Source of the DNA: Spongiactinospora rosea
GTDB lineage: Bacteria > Actinomycetota > Actinomycetes > Streptosporangiales > Streptosporangiaceae
Length of the DNA stretch: 64,000 nt
Assembly: GCF_003315795.1 (NCBI RefSeq)
Contig: NZ_QMEY01000022.1
Span: 90,420 to 154,419, forward strand
Reading direction: 5' to 3'
The notes below the pieces were generated by a model, which worked only from the letters and a program-made list of their open reading frames with translations, did not search any database and was not told the origin of the DNA. Shown here in pieces: positions 57,842 to 64,000 of this stretch. A program made the translations under genes and the position numbers. Numbering within the stretch: the first letter of the stretch is position 1; each line of letters starts with the position of its first letter.

Positions 57842-58978
57842 GTGCGGCACATGGGGGAAACCCGCGAAGGCTTACGGCAGTCCGCGCTGACCGGCGTGGT
57901 GATCGCCGTCATCCTGGCCGGCCCGTGGGTGGCGTCGCTGGTGAAGCCGTCCGTGCCGGTGGGGCCGCTGGACATCGGAGCGTCCGTGGCCGCGTCCGCC
58001 GCGATGCCGGCACGCCGCCGGTGGCCGCTGGCCGTACTCCTCGGCGCCACGCTGCTCTGCTTCGTCTACTACCCGCTGTCCGCGCTGGACGGCCCCCTGG
58101 TCGCCGCCCTGTTCCTGGCCCTCTACACGGCCGCCGACCGGGGCCGCGTACTGCCCTCGCTGCTGCTGACCGTCGCCGCGCTGGCCGCGATCGGCGTCGA
58201 GGAACTGCGCGGCGACCTCCGGCACGTGGACGACAGCATGATCATGCTGGTCGGCGGGTGGATGCTCGCCGCCGTGGCGATCGGCGGGGTCACCCACAAC
58301 CACCGCGCCTACCTGCGGGAGGCCGAGCAGCGGGTCCGCGCCGCCGAGCACGGCAAGGAGGAGGAGGCCCGCCGCCGCGCGCTGGAGGAACGGCTGCGCA
58401 TCGCCAGGGACCTGCACGACGTACTCGGCCACAACCTGTCCCTGATCAACGTCCAGGCCGGGGCGGCCCTGCACCGCCTGGCCGACCACCCCGAGCAGGC
58501 CGCGCCCGCGCTCGCCACGATCAAGGAGACCAGCCGCGACACCCTGCGCGAACTGCGCGCGACGCTCGGCGTACTCCGGCAGGGCGACCCCGAACGGCCC
58601 CCCGGCCTGGCCGGTCTCGGCGAGCTGATCGGCCGCTGCGGGCTCGACGTACGCACCGACGTGGCGGGCGAGCTGACCGGCCTGCCGCCCGAGGTGGACA
58701 CCGCCGCCGCGCGGATCGTCCAGGAGGCGCTGACCAACGTCGCCCGCCACTCGGGCGTGCGGGCCGCCACGGTACGGATCCGCAGGTCCGGCGGCACCCT
58801 ACTGGTCGAGGTGGACGACGAGGGCCACGGTACGCCGTGCGCCCCCGGCTACGGCATCACCGGCATGCGCGAACGCGCCGCCGCACTCGGCGGCACCCTC
58901 ACCGCCGGCCCACGCCCCGGCGGCGGCTTCCGGGTGGCCGCCGAGATCCCATGCGCGACTAACGCACCAGGCGTATAA
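57842..58978 (+). CDS. Sensor histidine kinase (HisKA_3), orphan
   Basis: A 378-residue membrane kinase. Four or five membrane helices lie in residues 15-150, then a coiled linker (REAEQRVRAAEHGKEEEARRRALEE). The DHp box is RLRIARDLHDVLGHNLSLINVQ with the phosphorylated His, followed by HATPase motifs IVQEALTNVARHSG, LLVEVDDEGHG and GYGITGMRERAAALGG. The GTG at 57842 lies seven bases after TAGAGT (-10 box), indicating a leaderless message. No response regulator gene is next to it. Confidence 0.9.
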   Translation: MRHMGETREGLRQSALTGVVIAVILAGPWVASLVKPSVPVGPLDIGASVAASAAMPARRRWPLAVLLGATLLCFVYYPLSALDGPLVAALFLALYTAADRGRVLPSLLLTVAALAAIGVEELRGDLRHVDDSMIMLVGGWMLAAVAIGGVTHNHRAYLREAEQRVRAAEHGKEEEARRRALEERLRIARDLHDVLGHNLSLINVQAGAALHRLADHPEQAAPALATIKETSRDTLRELRATLGVLRQGDPERPPGLAGLGELIGRCGLDVRTDVAGELTGLPPEVDTAAARIVQEALTNVARHSGVRAATVRIRRSGGTLLVEVDDEGHGTPCAPGYGITGMRERAAALGGTLTAGPRPGGGFRVAAEIPCATNAPGV

Positions 58979-59067
58979 GGGGCGTGGGGCCACATCCGGG
59001 GGAGTACATCGAAAACCCGCTCAGGCGGGACGCGCTGGACGATACCGCCCGGCCATCCTCTCTTGTC

Positions 59068-60309
59068 ATGGAGAGCACGCTCGACCTCGCCCGCTCGATG
59101 TTCGCCGTCACGGCGGGAGGGCACTTCCTGTTCGTGGCGCTGACGCTGGGGCTGGCCACGGTCGTCGCGGTGATGCAGACCCGGGCGACCATCGGCGGCA
59201 GCGCGATCCACCTGCGGATGACCCGCTTCTGGGGACGCCTCTACGTCATCAACTACGCCATGGGCATCGTCACCGGGCTGGTGATGGAGTTTCAGTTCGG
59301 GCTGAACTGGAGCGGCCTGATGCACTACACGGGCAGTACGTTCGGCGCGGCGCTGGCCATGGAGACGCTGCTCGCGTTCTTCCTGGAATCGACGTTCCTG
59401 GGGCTGTGGATCTTCGGGTGGGGGCGGCTGAACCGGTGGGTGCACCTGGCGACGATCTGGGTGGTGGCACTGACTGCGTACGCTTCGGCGTACTTCATCC
59501 TGGTTTCCAACGGGCTGATGCAGAACCCGGTCGGGTACGCGGTCGTGGACGGAGAGATGCGGCTCACCGATCCTGTCGCGGTGTTCACCAATCCGGCGGC
59601 GCTGCAGGCGTTCGGGCACGTCGGCTCGGCGGCGCTGGTGGTCGCGGGGTTCCTGCTGGCCGGGGTGAGCGCGTACCACCTGCGCCGACGTACGTCCGAG
59701 CAGGAGTTCTTCCGGCGCTCGCTGCGCATCGGGGTCGGGCTGACGCTGCCCGGACTGGTGGTCGTCACCGGGTTCGGCGGCGTGCAGTTCGAGATCATGC
59801 AGGGCATGAAGGGGGCCGTCTTCGGCGGTGACGCGGCGCAGGTCGCGCGGTACCAGGAGATGATGGTGGCCGCCCACGGTCCCGGTGACTACGTGCCTCC
59901 GGCCGGGCCGGTGCAGGCGGGCGGCACGGTGATGCTGGCGCTGTGCGCGGTGATGCTGCTGATCTCGCTGGTGAGCTTCGTGCTGATGTTCTTCCCCGCG
60001 GCGGTGCGGGGGCTGCGGGCGTGGCACGTACTGCTCATCGCGGCGGTGCCGCTGCCGTACGTCGCGATGCTGGGCGGGTGGGTTCTGCGCGAGATCGGGC
60101 GTCAGCCGTGGGTCGTGTACGGCAGGCTGACCACCGCCGAGGCGCTGTCGGACCTCACGCCCGGGCAGGTGCGGGTGTCGTTCTTCGGGTTCACCGCGCT
60201 GTTCGTGGCGATCGTGGCGCTCAACGCCTGGATGCTGGCCCGGCACGCGCGGCGGGGGCCGGAGGAGTCGGTGGTGACGCCGGTGGCGGTGCCGGTCGTC
60301 AGCTATTAG
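59068..60309 (+). CDS. cydA: Cytochrome bd-type oxidase subunit I
   Basis: A 413-residue membrane protein with about nine helices. The heme-ligand region is FAVTAGGHFLFVALTLGLA. TRFWGRLYVINYAMGIVTGLVMEFQFGLNW and ETLLAFFLESTFLGLWIFGW carry the heme-adjacent glutamates. The loop end REIGRQPWVVYGRL is typical of CydA. The quinol-binding Q-loop is short. No cydB follows; a short CydB-like protein is encoded 19 kb away (39495-40280). The ATG is the first good methionine and has no clear Shine-Dalgarno sequence. Confidence 0.9.
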   Translation: MESTLDLARSMFAVTAGGHFLFVALTLGLATVVAVMQTRATIGGSAIHLRMTRFWGRLYVINYAMGIVTGLVMEFQFGLNWSGLMHYTGSTFGAALAMETLLAFFLESTFLGLWIFGWGRLNRWVHLATIWVVALTAYASAYFILVSNGLMQNPVGYAVVDGEMRLTDPVAVFTNPAALQAFGHVGSAALVVAGFLLAGVSAYHLRRRTSEQEFFRRSLRIGVGLTLPGLVVVTGFGGVQFEIMQGMKGAVFGGDAAQVARYQEMMVAAHGPGDYVPPAGPVQAGGTVMLALCAVMLLISLVSFVLMFFPAAVRGLRAWHVLLIAAVPLPYVAMLGGWVLREIGRQPWVVYGRLTTAEALSDLTPGQVRVSFFGFTALFVAIVALNAWMLARHARRGPEESVVTPVAVPVVSY

Positions 60310-60327
60310 CGGGTTCGCCGGGAATGC

Positions 60328-60366
60328 GAAAGGGCCGGCCCGTCCCCCGGGTAGCCGGCCCTTTCC
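60328..60366. terminator. Bidirectional terminator between cydA and the TauE/SafE gene
   Basis: GAAAGGGCCGGC (60328-60339) pairs with GCCGGCCCTTTC (60354-60365). A-rich and T-rich ends on both sides fit convergent genes. Confidence 0.85.
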
Positions 60367-60375
60367 GTGTCGTGC

Positions 60376-61314
60376 TCAGGGTGCGACGGGCTCTTCTTCG
60401 GCCGGACGCTCGCGCTGGGCGTGCTCCGCCGCCTCAACCGACTCGCGGTCACGGTCGCGACGGTACTCCCTGACCGAGTACGCGATGGCGGCGGCCCAGA
60501 TCAGGGCGATGACGATGTAGGCGACCGTCTGCACGCCGCTGCCGGCGTCCACCCAGTCGCTGCGCAGGATGGTCCGCACGTTGGTGAGGATGATGACGCC
60601 GCCCACGGCCGAGCCGAGGATGCGCGGCGGGATGTGCCGGACCAGCCAGGCCGCGATCGGCGCGGCGATGACGCCGCCGAGCAGCAGCACGAGGACCCAG
60701 GACACATTGATGTTCTCCGACCCGATGCCGACCAGGAAGCCGATGCTGGCCGCGATGGCGACGATGAACTCGCTGGCGTCGATGGAGCCGATCACCTTGC
60801 GCGGCTCAAGCCGGCCGCTGGCCAGGATCGCCGGAGTACCGACCGGACCCCAGCCGCCACCGCCCGTGGCGTCGACGAACCCGGCGACCAGGCCGAGCGG
60901 GGTCAGGAAGCGCTTGCGCAGCGGCTTGCCGAGGTTGCCCCGGGGCAGGCCGAACGCGGTGAACCGGATGATGATGTAGACACCGAGCGCGAGCAGGATG
61001 AGCGACATCACCGGGGCCGCGACCTCGGTGGAGAGGGTCGACAGGAAGGTGGCACCCGCGAACGCGCCGACACCACCCGGGATGCCGATCTTGGCGACGA
61101 CCTTCCAGTCGATGTTCTTGAATCGCCAGTGCGAGATGCCGGACGCCAGCGTGGTGCCGATCTCGGCTAGGTGGACGGTCGCCGAGGCGGCGGCGGGGTT
61201 GGTGCCGATGGCGAGTAGCAGCGTGGTCGAAGTGACGCCGTAGGCCATGCCGAGGCTGCCATCGACGAGTTGTGCCGCCAGGCCGACGAGGCCCAGGAGG
61301 ACGAGTGCGCGCAC
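60376..61314 (-). CDS. TauE/SafE-family sulfite/anion exporter
   Basis: A 312-residue protein with about eight membrane helices: LLGLVGLAAQLVDGSLGMAYG, TTLLLAIGTNPAAASATVHLAEIGTTLASG, GGWGPVGTPAILASGRLEPRKVIGS and FLVGIGSENIN, the repeat halves of the TSUP family. It probably exports sulfite or an organosulfonate. The C-terminus is a charged cytosolic tail with RREYRRDRDRES-like residues. The AT-rich upstream region (61320-61370) should hold the promoter. Confidence 0.92.
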   Translation of the reverse strand: MRALVLLGLVGLAAQLVDGSLGMAYGVTSTTLLLAIGTNPAAASATVHLAEIGTTLASGISHWRFKNIDWKVVAKIGIPGGVGAFAGATFLSTLSTEVAAPVMSLILLALGVYIIIRFTAFGLPRGNLGKPLRKRFLTPLGLVAGFVDATGGGGWGPVGTPAILASGRLEPRKVIGSIDASEFIVAIAASIGFLVGIGSENINVSWVLVLLLGGVIAAPIAAWLVRHIPPRILGSAVGGVIILTNVRTILRSDWVDAGSGVQTVAYIVIALIWAAAIAYSVREYRRDRDRESVEAAEHAQRERPAEEEPVAP

Positions 61315-61720
61315 AACATCCCCTTCCTAGTATACCTACTGTGCTGATAGGAATTATGGTTTAACGTGATTGCGGATACGTCAAGTCCGTTTGGAACGTT
61401 GCGAAGATCGGGCAGTCGCTGACGTGTCGCGTTATGTCGCGAAAACGGGCCCTATAGCACCCAGCCGACGCGGAAGCAGCGATGGTTTCCCCCGCATAAG
61501 CCCAGGTCAGATGCTTGATCGCCTACACCTAGATCAGATACCCCGCACGCCGCCCCAGAAATGATCTATGCCTGAAGCCCCCCTCGTGACCGAACCGGTA
61601 TACGAGACGCCCCCATCCACCAGTACGCAGATGTCCCATTAGCGCCCCCGAAGCCCCATGCCCCGCCCCCAATCGTCCTCGCTGACGCTCGGCCTGTTCT
61701 TCCTCGTGTCGGCCTCCGCC
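61315..61720. other. Intergenic stretch with no supported gene
   Basis: 61320-61370 is AT-rich and probably promoter DNA for the exporter gene. The rest, up to the repeat block, shows no motif-bearing frame. Confidence 0.45.
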
Positions 61721-62130
61721 CGACACCCCGCCTCCGTCGGGAACGACGCGCTCCGCGCGGGAGGGCGGGCTTCGCCCAGGGGGCCGCGCCCCATGGGTTC
61801 GCGCTACGCGCGGGGGCAGGGCCTCGCCTAAGGGGTCGCGCTCTGCGCGAGAGGACAGGGCTCCGCCCATGGGTTCGCGCTCCGGGCGCACAATCGCCTT
61901 CGCTTCGCTCAGCCGTGCTTTCGATGTCGGGCTTCGCCCGACGCCCCGCCTCCGGCGGGAACGACGCGCTCCGCGCAAGAGCAGGGGCTTCGCCCAGGGG
62001 CCACGCTCCGCGCCAGGGCAGGGCTTCGCCCCATGGGTTCGCGCTCCGCGCGGAGGCAGGGCCTCGCCTAAGGGGTCGCGCTCCGCGCGAGAGAGCAGGG
62101 GCTTCGCCCAAGAGGCCGCGCTTCGGGTCG
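61721..62130. repeat. Imperfect direct repeats, GC-rich hairpin block
   Basis: About 61728-61880 and 61948-62110 are two similar ~155-bp copies sharing CGGGAACGACGCGCTCCGCG, CCCATGGGTTCGCGCT and GGCCTCGCCTAAGGGGTCGC. Each is full of GGCTTCGCC and GCGCTCCGCGC hairpins. Between them (61889-61945) is a divergent copy (R5) of the 41-43 kb repeat, with ATCGCCTTCGCTTCGCTCAG. Open frames on both strands are low-complexity and non-coding in appearance. Confidence 0.7.
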
Positions 62131-62180
62131 GCTCTTCGCCATCAAGGTAGATGACGGCATCCTCCTGACCATCAGAGAAG

Positions 62181-63023
62181 CTACACCCGGTCCTCGCCGA
62201 GAAGGCGTCGCACATGGCGGCGTACAGGATGTTGCAACTCCGCGTAGTCGTCCACGCGGTAAGACCGGCTGAGGATGTGCGCGGCGGCACCGAGCTGGGC
62301 AACCTGGCCGGTCGGTGAGGCCAGTAGGTCGGCGAATTCGTCGTGTACCTGCCCCGCCATGTCGGGGACCAGGAGGCTGTGCAGGTACAGGGTGGCAACG
62401 CCGAACCCTGCGGGGGCGCGGCCCCAGTACTCCCAGTCGAGGATCCACAGCCGTGGTCTGGTCAGGTTGGACCAGTGCAGGTCCGTGTGCTCGGTGCGCA
62501 TCGCCGGGGGCGGCAGGGCCAGGGGACGTTCGTAGGTGTCGCCGAGTTCGCGTAGGTAGGCGTCGGCGTCGTGGTCGCCTCGTTCGGTGGGGTGACCGGC
62601 GAGGGTGTTGAGGGCCTCGCGCAGGTCTGTCCACCAAGCGTCGGGGAGTGTGATGGCCTCGCGCAGGTCGGGGGTGGGTGAGCATGGTGTGTCGGAGACG
62701 TAGGTCATCAACTCGGCGTACATCTCGACGGGCGGTTCACTCCATTCGACACGGTTGATCAGGAGAGGCTTGGGGACGCCCGTGATGTCGGCGGCGTCCG
62801 GGTTGCCGTTCCAGGCTTCGCCCTGTGCCCAATCTCTGTGCTCGGCGGTCGCCCGCAGCCAGAACCGGCCGTCCTGGCGAAGGGCGGCCGATCCGATCGT
62901 ACGGTCGCGCCACCCGAACACCATGTCGCCGGACAGCGTGACGCGGAGCCTTTCGGCTCCCTCGGCCAGGATGCGCCGCAGGAAGAGGCGTTGCCCGCTC
63001 TCGTGGTCTCCGGTGGTCACGCC
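62181..63023 (-). CDS. Aminoglycoside-phosphotransferase-fold protein
   Basis: A 280-residue kinase-like protein. The catalytic loop reads RTEHTDLHWSNLTRPRLWILDWEYWGRAPAGFGVATLYLH, with the Brenner-type HxDLHxxN and metal-binding DWE. The N-terminal lobe is short (GSAALRQDGRFWLRATAEH). GTG 63023 is preferred; upstream frame overlaps the radical SAM gene end. It begins eight bases after the radical SAM stop, so it is co-transcribed and may phosphorylate the same substrate or product. Confidence 0.8.
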   Translation of the reverse strand, partial: GVTTGDHESGQRLFLRRILAEGAERLRVTLSGDMVFGWRDRTIGSAALRQDGRFWLRATAEHRDWAQGEAWNGNPDAADITGVPKPLLINRVEWSEPPVEMYAELMTYVSDTPCSPTPDLREAITLPDAWWTDLREALNTLAGHPTERGDHDADAYLRELGDTYERPLALPPPAMRTEHTDLHWSNLTRPRLWILDWEYWGRAPAGFGVATLYLHSLLVPDMAGQVHDEFADLLASPTGQVAQLGAAAHILSRSYRVDDYAELQHPVRRHVRRLLGEDRV

Positions 63024-63031
63024 GTGTCTTT

Positions 63032-63652
63032 CTAGCTGGTGGGCCTGCACTTGTTGGGCTTGCACCCTCGGTCGGGGGTGCACAGCCGCTTATCAGGGTC
63101 GCACGATCCGTAGTCAGGAGCGCATCCCTGGCGGGGCCTGCACGGGGTGCGGTACTGCGGGACGCACGCGGGTCCGCACGAGGGGCCGCAGCGAGGGGTG
63201 CAGGCGTCGGGGCCGCACTCGGCGTCCGCTGTGGCGAATGTGGCCCGCAGTTCGCGGGTGATCCGCTCGAACACTTCGCCTTCCACGATGTCGGCGAGCG
63301 AGGACCGCAGGACGTTCCCGGCGGTGAGCCAGCGTGAGAAGACGCAGGGCCAGACGTCACCCGCCGGGGAGATGGCCGCCTTGCGGTCTGCGCAGTGCCC
63401 GCAGAGTTGATCGATGCCGGGGCCGGCCTCGCGGACGCCGCGACCCACCTCGCGTAGGTCGTCGTATCCGATGTCGGGGATGCCGATTCGTTCCAGGACG
63501 GAGATGCCCTGCCTGACGCGCTGCCTGTTGAGAACACCGACGACGCCGGCGCGGACCGGTATGCCGTACTCGTGCGCGCGGGCGATGTTCCTGCTGGTGG
63601 CCCGTAGCGTAGGCCGCCCTGTGATGACTTGGTGTTCCTGCTGGTCATCGGT
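63032..63652 (-). CDS. Radical SAM protein, 3' exon with SPASM-like region and Cys-rich tail
   Basis: About 206 residues are readable downstream of a group II intron: GRPTLRATSRNIARAHEYGIPVRAGVVG (barrel end), CGHCADRKAAISPAGDVWPCVFSRWL (SPASM-type auxiliary Cys residues), then a tail of about 60 residues with 14 cysteines in Pro/Gly-rich spacing (CGPDACTPRCGPSCGPAC and on). The 5' exon with the CxxxCxxC motif must lie beyond the window on the other side of the intron. It is probably a peptide- or small-molecule-modifying enzyme, usable only if the intron is spliced. Confidence 0.75.
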   Translation of the reverse strand, partial: TDDQQEHQVITGRPTLRATSRNIARAHEYGIPVRAGVVGVLNRQRVRQGISVLERIGIPDIGYDDLREVGRGVREAGPGIDQLCGHCADRKAAISPAGDVWPCVFSRWLTAGNVLRSSLADIVEGEVFERITRELRATFATADAECGPDACTPRCGPSCGPACVPQYRTPCRPRQGCAPDYGSCDPDKRLCTPDRGCKPNKCRPTS

Positions 63653-64000
63653 GTGTCGGGTAGCCCCTGCTCCTCTCGGATGCAGGGGCCCCCTCAGAAC
63701 CGGGCGTGCGACTCTCACCGCACCCGGCTCAAGCAGGTCGCAAGAGCTATGCATTGGGAATTCTCCTTGGTCCAGGCTGGTGGTCGGCTGCATGGTGCTG
63801 CCGGTGGCACGCAGCGTGGATGAGCACGAGATTGGACCTGTCATCTGTGCCACCTTGGCGCCGGTAGATCAGATGGTGCCTGTTGATCGTCCTGGCGTTT
63901 GCCACGAACCATTCCGCCCAGCTACGAACGGAGTCCGGCTCATAGCCCACGCCTTCGATCAAGTCCAGTCCGCAGAGCGGACATAGACCCTTTTGCCTGG
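63653..64000 (-). mobile_element. Group II intron, 3' part (domains V-VI and maturase end); continues past window
   Basis: Domain V is at 63697-63730, exactly 34 nt, reading GAGCCGGGTGCGGTGAGAGT on the minus strand and ending CGCCCGGTTC. Domain VI is at 63662-63690 (CCCCTGC/GCAGGGG stem). The 3' end is CTACCCGACAC, near 63653. Upstream on the same strand is the maturase end. The intron interrupts a radical SAM gene in the sense orientation, so splicing can restore the message. Confidence 0.9.
63747..64000 (-). CDS. ltrA: Group II intron-encoded protein, C-terminal HNH endonuclease part (partial)
   Basis: The frame is open to the window edge. Visible residues begin RQKGLCPLCGLDLIEG (zinc-binding CxxC), then RTINRHHLIYRRQGGTDDRSNLVLIHAACHRQHH, a complete HNH motif with the second Cys/His metal site. 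This is the standard C-terminal endonuclease domain of group II intron reverse transcriptase/maturases. The reverse transcriptase and maturase domains lie outside the window. The stop is 16 bases upstream of domain V. Confidence 0.9.
   Translation of the reverse strand, partial: RQKGLCPLCGLDLIEGVGYEPDSVRSWAEWFVANARTINRHHLIYRRQGGTDDRSNLVLIHAACHRQHHAADHQPGPRRIPNA

Noticed and set aside
61566..62111. Minus-strand frame of 181 codons rich in Ala/Arg/Gly repeats
   Set aside because: It follows the DNA repeat units exactly, equivalent frames exist on the other strand, and no family feature is seen. Repeat DNA, not a gene.

Overview
The window is high-GC DNA with dense, often overlapping genes, many GTG starts, several probable leaderless starts, and gene families typical of filamentous actinomycetes. 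These include XRE/DUF397 pairs, an RsbW-like ATPase, paired DUF1048 genes, BKACE, a CGNR regulator and a type I-E CRISPR repeat. A sporulating actinomycete of the Streptosporangiales or a relative fits best; the genus cannot be read from the sequence. Most of the window looks chromosomal, but both ends and the 41.5-43.9 kb stretch carry pseudogenes, repeats and mobile DNA.

Layout. 0-2 kb: LysR gene end, a decayed amidohydrolase, TetR + DUF3703, and a dead DUF397 copy. 2-5.1 kb: CYTH protein facing a coupled radical SAM / thymidylate-kinase-like / EEP operon. 5.3-7.7 kb: a whiJ-like locus (XRE + DUF397, divergent from a small protein + ATPase + DUF397-like protein). 7.9-8.0 kb: a three-repeat orphan CRISPR array. 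8-14 kb: Nudix, CGNR regulator + MFS, a HicA-like pair, and a secreted beta-helix protein. 14-20 kb: pirin, anchored peptidase, DUF1048 pair, DUF4760, PH, VOC, stomatin/NfeD. 20-25 kb: homogentisate degradation (hmgA, unknown, fahA) with an IclR regulator and a flavin oxidoreductase. 25-29.4 kb: secreted protein, flavin monooxygenase, and a LigD-like phosphoesterase with a dead ligase domain.

29.4-39.5 kb: an eight-gene operon for uptake and breakdown of an unknown compound. It encodes a spermidine/putrescine-type ABC importer, an acetylpolyamine-deacetylase-like protein, an alcohol dehydrogenase, a sugar isomerase-like protein, a Gfo/Idh dehydrogenase and a BKACE enzyme. A divergent IclR gene shares the palindrome GTTGC-N7-GCAAC with the operon promoter. 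39.5-44.7 kb: CydB-like subunit, NmrA-like protein, SnoaL-like protein, alpha/beta hydrolase and SDR, with a dispersed ~110-bp repeat and a broken hydrolase copy. 44.9-49.3 kb: SWIM protein + large HEAT-like protein. 49.4-54.3 kb: TetR + ABC exporter, and TetR divergent from a serine hydrolase. 54.6-54.9 kb: three tandem tRNA or tRNA-like genes. 54.9-61.3 kb: HAD hydrolase, methyltransferase, SigA-family sigma factor, orphan histidine kinase, CydA, TauE/SafE. 61.7-62.1 kb: GC-rich hairpin repeats. 62.2-64 kb: phosphotransferase downstream of a radical SAM gene that is interrupted by a group II intron running off the end.

The best candidates for something new are the radical SAM/kinase/EEP/CYTH set, the 29-39 kb catabolic operon with its non-standard deacetylase and dehydrogenase, the intron-split radical SAM gene with a Cys-rich tail, and the odd tRNA cluster. 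All functions are inferred from motifs and context; no database search was possible.
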